A DNA stretch of 64,000 nucleotides from Volutella citrinella (Eukaryota > Ascomycota > Sordariomycetes > Hypocreales > Nectriaceae). Location of the stretch: positions 3,844,001-3,908,000 of the forward strand of contig JAWZSP010000001.1 of the NCBI GenBank assembly GCA_034401135.1, written 5' to 3'. This document shows positions 61,597 through 64,000 of the stretch, piece after piece. The stretch's first letter is position 1. Each line of letters begins with the position of its first letter. Made by a program: the position numbers and the translations under genes. Under the pieces are notes generated by a model that saw nothing but the letters and a program-made list of their open reading frames with translations, was not told the origin of the DNA and searched no databases.

Positions 61597-62257
61597 ATGC
61601 TCTGCATCAGGTGTCTTCGCGCTGCCGCCCCGCGACGGGCGACGCCGTTGATCCGGCAGTTATCGACAACGGTGCCCTTTCGCTCGGCGGAAGTCAAGCT
61701 ATCGACGCCAATCACCGCCGCAGGTGAAGAGGCTGAGGCCCCGGCTTCTCTCCAGCGATCAAGCTGCCCTGCCGGAACCGTCCTCACCGGTCTCAATTAC
61801 AACAAGAATGGCAGCGACCCCGTTGCATTGAAGGATGAGGAATACCCCGAATGGCTATGGTCGTGCCTAGATGTGGTAAAGAAGAGTGAGGGTGCTGCTG
61901 ACAACGAAGCTGGAGACGAATTCTGTACGTCCACTTTCTTTACCCCCTGCTGGGGTTCTCGCTTCCACTGGTTTGAATTGTTGCTAACGTGAAGCTCTAG
62001 CCAAATCGAAGAAGCAACGAAAGCTGGCTGCCAAGCGACAAAAGGCGCACGAAGCGAAGCTCCTGGCCGAAGGCAACCTCGAGGCCCTCCAGCCCAAGAT
62101 TCCCATACAGGAACAGTCAATCAACCTTCTGGGCACGGAGAACGCCGGAGTCGACCACAACGTCGAGGCCGCCCAGGCACGCGAGGAATTGAAGAAGGCG
62201 ATGCGAAAGGAGAGGAAGGCGAAGATCAAGGAAGACAACTACTTGAAGTCCATGTAG
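61597..62257 (+). CDS. MRPL37: Mitochondrial ribosomal protein mL54 (yeast Mrpl37)
   Basis: Protein of the large mitoribosomal subunit. Exons 61597-61924 and 62001-62257 give 194 aa. The N-terminus MLCIRCLRAAAPRRATPLIRQLSTTVPFR is a typical matrix presequence. The family core is CPAGTVLTGLNYNKNGSDPVALKDEEYPEWLW. The C-terminal part is a long basic helix (KKQRKLAAKRQKAHEAKLLA), followed by a short acidic loop and a second basic helix (ELKKAMRKERKAKIKEDNYL) that would pack on rRNA. The intron splits Ser after GDEF. It follows NUO-12.3 in the same orientation. Confidence 0.92.
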
Positions 62258-62603
62258 ATTCAGCATTGACGAGGCGAGGCACCTGTACAATATATGTAGG
62301 GCTATGTAACTCGAATGTACTATATCATGTCTAGATTTGCACCAGCGACCTTGCTTCTTGTCTGCTTTATGAGATTGGGTAGAATTCTAGCGGCGCTGCA
62401 GAACTATTGCTCGAACGGGGCCGAAACGTTGGGCCTGAAGGAAAAGTCGAAGGGAAGGGTCCATGTCACCATAAGACTCGCACGGGCGTGACAAGATTGT
62501 GTGACCACGGTAGAGTATCTGCCAGCGGTGCCTAAACCCAGCCACGATGCATTGGAGCTCAATTACACTACATCGCATTCTCTCTGATATTTGGTTCGCG
62601 CTT
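62258..62603. other. Convergent 3' region (mL54 / VRP1)
   Basis: 346 bp between converging stop codons, presumed to be 3' UTRs. Confidence 0.55.
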
Positions 62604-63958
62604 TCACAGCGCACTTAGGTCAAGTGGTACACTACTACCGCGTCCGGCTCTATACTTCTTGACTCCACCCAAAAAGTCCCTGGGCTTGGGAAGCAGGCTC
62701 TCATCTTTGAACTGCCACCTGGCATCTTTAATTTCCATCCGATCAGTCCCCGGGCTTCTGTTTAGTTGGGAACTGGAGACTGGACTTGGCGATTTGGACC
62801 CGTTGGCGCTCAGAGTAAAGGCAGCGGGATCCAGCATAGATTGGCGGAGTGATGATCCACGAGACCGTCCTGTGGGAGGCGTTGGTGACGGTGCGGAAGG
62901 GGGCGAGGGCGCTGATGAGGGTGGAGGTGGCGGGGCAGCGTTTGGTGATGCTTGCCCGGCCGCACGAATGGCAGCTTGAGTCGCGAGGGAAGGCGCTGAG
63001 TGGTTCCCAGGAGGCGGAGGAGGTGGTGGTGGCGGCTGGGCTCGAGGAGCTGGGGAAACGGACGGGAGAGGCGGCGCGGCTGAAGGAGGAGGAGGCGGAG
63101 GGGCCGCCGGAGCAGAGGCACCGGGAGGCGGTGGGGGAGGTGGCGCCGGAGCTGACGGGGCCGGGGCGGACGGCAGTGACGGCGCAATACTCATCGACGA
63201 TGGCTTTCGAGACGTCGGCAACGGGGGTGGCTTCTTTCCGATGGGAGGTGGCGGTGGCTTTCCTATCGGCGTCGTCTTCCTCAGATTGGAGACACCGGGA
63301 GGCGGCAAAGGAGGTCTACCAGGAATCGCTGGTGCCGATCCCATCGGAGGCTTCGGTGCCGATCCTATCGGGGGTCTTGGTGCAGAGCTGACGGTCTCCC
63401 CCGGATCTGATAGATAGGAAGATTCGGCGGTTGCTCCAGTATCGATACCTCCTCCTCTCTTCTTCAGTTTGGGCATGCCACCTGCGAACAGGCCGCCGAG
63501 CTGCGGTGCAGAGTCTGCCACGGACGCTATCGAGTCCCTCGAACCCTGATCACTGTTGCTCCTTGCACGGTTTCCGGGAACGGGGGGCGCCAGTCCTCCG
63601 GGCGGCTTGGGCGCTCCGCCCATAACAGGCACGGGTGGTGCGCCGCCGATTGGGGGGCCTGCTGACGAATTGGTCTTCCCAACGACGGGAGCGGATCGAT
63701 CATTGGTGACTGCCTTCTTCAAAGCCTTGCCTTTGTGGATATCCGAGAGTAGCGCTCCCTATTACCAGGTAGTTAGATTGATAGGGCCCTTGCGAGATCG
63801 ACTACATGCAAACCCATGGAACGAATGAAACATACTCTGCCGGGCGCGCCAGCGCCAGGTGGTCGCGATGGTAAACCTCCTGGCGGAGGCGGTGGTGGAG
63901 GTGGTGGAATGCCCGCCCCAGGCGGGGGCGGGGGCGGAGGAGGCGGAGGAGGCGGCAT
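62604..63958 (-). CDS. VRP1: Verprolin / WASP-interacting protein (Vrp1/WIP)
   Basis: Actin-binding partner of WASP/Las17 in cortical actin patches and endocytosis. Exons in transcript order: 63958-63836 and 63758-62604, giving 425 aa. The start is MPPPPPPPPPPPPGAG, a profilin-binding-type polyproline run. The WH2 actin-binding motif begins exon 2 (GALLSDIHKGKALKKAVTND). The middle is almost entirely Pro/Ala/Gly-rich with many PPPPP blocks. The C-terminus KDESLLPKPRDFLGGVKKYR is the conserved WASP-binding peptide. The ATG at 63958 is the first in frame within the window, but only 42 bp remain upstream, so an earlier exon cannot be excluded. Confidence 0.9.
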
Positions 63959-64000
63959 GGACGCAGTTGACTATGGTGTGTATATTTCGACTGGTCGGAG
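63959..64000. other. VRP1 leader at the window edge
   Basis: The 42 bp right of the VRP1 ATG hold its leader; the promoter is outside the window. Confidence 0.5.

Overview
This is nuclear DNA of a filamentous ascomycete, most likely a sordariomycete near Hypocreales. The genes are intron-bearing, with short introns of about 46-300 nt, GT..AG borders and CTAAC/CTGAC branch sites. The proteins read as fungal orthologues, for example a CYP51B-type sterol demethylase, the fungal 12.3 kDa complex I subunit, verprolin, a Kip2/KipA kinesin and DUF3405 and DUF3074 proteins. I cannot name the species. No prokaryotic features, tRNA or rRNA genes, CRISPR arrays or intact transposons were found.

Layout: 1-2.97 kb holds no supported gene. 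2.97-12 kb: dipeptidyl peptidase III (+), ribosomal protein eL6 (-), mitochondrial Hsp78 (+) and Arf1 (-). 14.2-22.1 kb: Emp24/p24 cargo receptor (+), a DUF3405 type II membrane protein (-), a membrane-linked DUF5519 protein (+) and a Tat-SF1/Cus2 splicing factor (-). 22.7-27.1 kb: proteasome ubiquitin receptor Rpn13 (-), eEF1B-beta (+) and GINS subunit Psf1 (+). 27.9-33 kb: a SulP-STAS-cNMP transporter of the Vsb1/YGR125W type and an STK19-like protein (both +). 33-44 kb: one Kip2-type kinesin between two large gene-poor stretches. 44-48.2 kb: a FUT8-like glycosyltransferase and TAF7 (both +). 48.5-53.1 kb: a coiled-coil orphan, a DUF3074 START-like protein and CYP51 (all -). 55.4-64 kb: a C-terminally anchored orphan with an Atg8-interacting-type motif (-), nucleolin-like Nsr1 (-), complex I NUO-12.3 (+), mitoribosomal mL54 (+) and verprolin (-).

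Nearly all genes are housekeeping genes and there is no biosynthetic cluster. Several neighbours share compact divergent promoters: eL6/Hsp78 (415 bp), Rpn13/eEF1B (439 bp) and Nsr1/NUO-12.3 (417 bp). NUO-12.3 and mL54 are adjacent mitochondrial genes. The clearest hidden element is a box C/D snoRNA in the second intron of the eEF1B-beta gene. It carries a 14-nt guide complementary to the conserved LSU rRNA site recognised by yeast snR18, which itself lies in the intron of the yeast eEF1B gene EFB1. Other leads are a weak-then-strong start pair that could give mitochondrial and cytosolic DPP III, a 9-nt micro-exon in the same gene, a candidate selective-autophagy receptor, and CGAA repeats upstream of CYP51.

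CDS boundaries were worked out by hand from splice signals and reading-frame continuity. Transcript ends are not determined.
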